Source: Pigmentibacter sp. JX0631 (lineage in GTDB: Bacteria; Bdellovibrionota_B; Oligoflexia; Silvanigrellales; Silvanigrellaceae). From it: a stretch of 64,000 nt of DNA. The position numbers were made by a program, and so were the translations under genes. Position 1 is the first letter of the stretch. Each line of letters opens with the position of its first letter. The stretch is taken from assembly GCF_029873255.1 (NCBI RefSeq), contig NZ_CP123622.1, positions 2,207,001 through 2,271,000 on the forward strand. The letters run 5' to 3'. The notes beneath the pieces are model-generated. The model was given only the letters and a program-made list of their open reading frames with translations. It made no database searches and had not been told where the DNA came from. This document shows, one piece after another, positions 62,752-64,000 of the stretch.

Positions 62752-62897
62752 AATAACTCCTTCTTTTTGGCAAAAAGTTCTGCCACTTTTTGCAAAGCAA
62801 CATTCATGCCAATTTGATGACAAAAAGATGAAGTAAATTATGTAAATGAATTAATTGACTGATTGGCTAAAATTTTATTGATTTTAGAAAAGGAAAA

Positions 62898-62932
62898 AAA
62901 CCACATTTTTCTTAAAAAGAAGAAGGTGGTTT
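62898..62932 (-). terminator. terminator after the thiolase gene
   Basis: AAACCAC (62898-62904) pairs with GTGGTTT (62926-62932); inner pairing of TTTCTT with AAGAA strengthens it. T-runs lie on both sides, so it may act in both directions. Confidence 0.75.
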
Positions 62933-62970
62933 ATTTTTTTTATGAAGAGTTCTTATTAAAAGGGAATATT

Positions 62971-64000
62971 TTAAACCATTTCTAATATTCCTGCTGCTCC
63001 CATTCCTGTTCCAATACACATGGTAACGACACCGTACTTCTTTTTATGTCTGCGCATGCCATGAAGAATTGTTGCTGTACGGATAGCGCCAGTTGCTCCC
63101 AAAGGATGTCCTAATGCAATAGCACCACCTAAAGGATTAACTATTTTAGGATCAAGCTCTAGATCTCTAATAACAGCAAGGCTTTGAGCGGCAAAAGCCT
63201 CGTTTAATTCAATCCAATCTATGTTACTTTGTTTTAGTCCAGCTTGTTTTAGTGCTTTTGGTAATGCTTCTTTGGGACCGATTCCCATGATTTCAGGAGG
63301 TACTCCTGCTACGGCAAAAGAAACAAATCTTGCAATAGGTTGGAGATGATATTTTTTGATTGCCCTTTCACTAGCCAGTAGGACAGCTCCAGCTCCATCA
63401 CTCATTTGTGAACTATTTCCTGCAGTAACACTTCCTCTTGCGGCAAAAACGGGGCGCAATTTTGCTAGAGCTTCCATTGTTGTGTCCGCTCTTGGACCTT
63501 CATCCGTTGTAATGACTTTGTTATTGGTGAGAATTTCTCCAATTCTGCCAGGAAGCGCTTCTGTGGTGGTAAACGGTAAAATTTCATCGTTAAACTCACC
63601 TTTTTTGATAGCCTCAATGGCACGTCGATGACTTTCATAAGCAAAGGCATCTTGATCTTCACGCGAAATTTTCCATTTATCTGCTACCTTTTCAGCAGTC
63701 ATTCCCATGCCAAAAGCAATTCCAATATTTTCATCTTTAAATATCGCAGGATTCATAACAACTTTATGGCCCATCATAGGGATGAGGCTCATGCTTTCTG
63801 TACCAGCAGCAACCATTAAATCAGCTTCGCCCATGCGAATGCGATCCGCAGCCATTGCTACAGCTTGAATACCTGAAGAACAAAATCTGTTGATTGTCAT
63901 TCCTGGTACTGCGTGTGGATATTTCGCAAGTAATAATGCAATACGCGCAACATTCATTCCTTGTTCTGCTTCTGGCATTGCGCAGCCAACTATTACATCG
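62971..64000 (-). CDS. acetyl-CoA C-acyltransferase (thiolase), 5' end beyond the window
   Basis: Cleaves 3-ketoacyl-CoA with CoA in fatty acid oxidation, or condenses acetyl-CoA. The frame continues past base 64000 (upstream residues DVIVGCAMPEAEQG), so about 343 codons of ~390 are present. The nucleophile Cys is in TINRFCSSGIQAVA. Family signatures include GEADLMVAAGTESMS, NSSQMSDGAGAVLLAS, IELNEAFAAQSLAV, NPLGGAIALGHPLGATGA and the C-terminal catalytic CIGTGMGAAG. The first-half signature DVIVG and NRFCSSG favours the FadA/3-ketoacyl-CoA type over biosynthetic acetoacetyl-CoA thiolase, without certainty. Confidence 0.93.
   Translation of the reverse strand, partial: DVIVGCAMPEAEQGMNVARIALLLAKYPHAVPGMTINRFCSSGIQAVAMAADRIRMGEADLMVAAGTESMSLIPMMGHKVVMNPAIFKDENIGIAFGMGMTAEKVADKWKISREDQDAFAYESHRRAIEAIKKGEFNDEILPFTTTEALPGRIGEILTNNKVITTDEGPRADTTMEALAKLRPVFAARGSVTAGNSSQMSDGAGAVLLASERAIKKYHLQPIARFVSFAVAGVPPEIMGIGPKEALPKALKQAGLKQSNIDWIELNEAFAAQSLAVIRDLELDPKIVNPLGGAIALGHPLGATGAIRTATILHGMRRHKKKYGVVTMCIGTGMGAAGILEMV

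Overview
The window is about 64 kb of AT-rich DNA from a Gram-negative bacterium. A tripartite RND/TolC efflux system, lipoprotein signal sequences and an outer-membrane-type protein point to two membranes. The low GC content, many secreted hydrolases and two-component/PilZ genes would fit a Silvanigrella-like member of the Bdellovibrionota. That assignment is inference; no rRNA or other phylogenetic marker was compared.

Region 1 (1-6.8 kb) is core. It holds fmt (cut by the window edge), folK and rpmH on the minus strand, an SpoU/TrmH-type rRNA methyltransferase, pgeF, secE-nusG with a strong terminator, a PilZ protein and a receiver-TPR protein whose phosphoacceptor Asp is replaced by Glu.

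Region 2 (6.9-15 kb) looks like an ether-lipid set: alkyl-DHAP synthase, an SDR reductase, a PlsC-type acyltransferase and a fatty acyl-CoA reductase. These surround a lipoprotein fusing a ParB-like domain to a PTP-like phytase.

Region 3 (15-25 kb) has an overlapping operon of a small membrane protein, a full-length plant-type methionine S-methyltransferase (1088 aa) and acetyl-CoA synthetase. Two histidine kinases follow, then asnA. Upstream of asnA I find an unlisted 48-codon ORF ending in an Asn-rich run, placed between a promoter and a terminator hairpin. This is the layout of an asparagine attenuator.

Region 4 (25-32 kb) has a very large protein with a decayed helicase core and an apparently intact C-terminal nuclease domain, then an isolated sdhA.

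Region 5 (32-56 kb) is an accessory island full of insertion-sequence remains (IS3, IS110, IS4/IS50-like, IS5/IS427-like, IS982-like fragments and two IS66 copies). Between the IS66 copies lie a TolC-MFP-RND efflux operon and a class I lanthipeptide locus: lanC, lanB interrupted by one in-frame TGA, a previously unlisted 54-aa precursor peptide gene (52144-52308, minus) and a decayed second precursor beside it. No lantibiotic ABC transporter or leader protease is present. The IS66 copy at 53.4-56.0 kb is intact and has a perfect 8-bp target duplication.

Region 6 (56-64 kb) holds a secreted PI-PLC-like protein, a degenerate DEAD-box-like protein with Lys/Ala-rich tails, secG, a GNAT acetyltransferase, a secreted GDSL lipase and a thiolase cut by the window edge.
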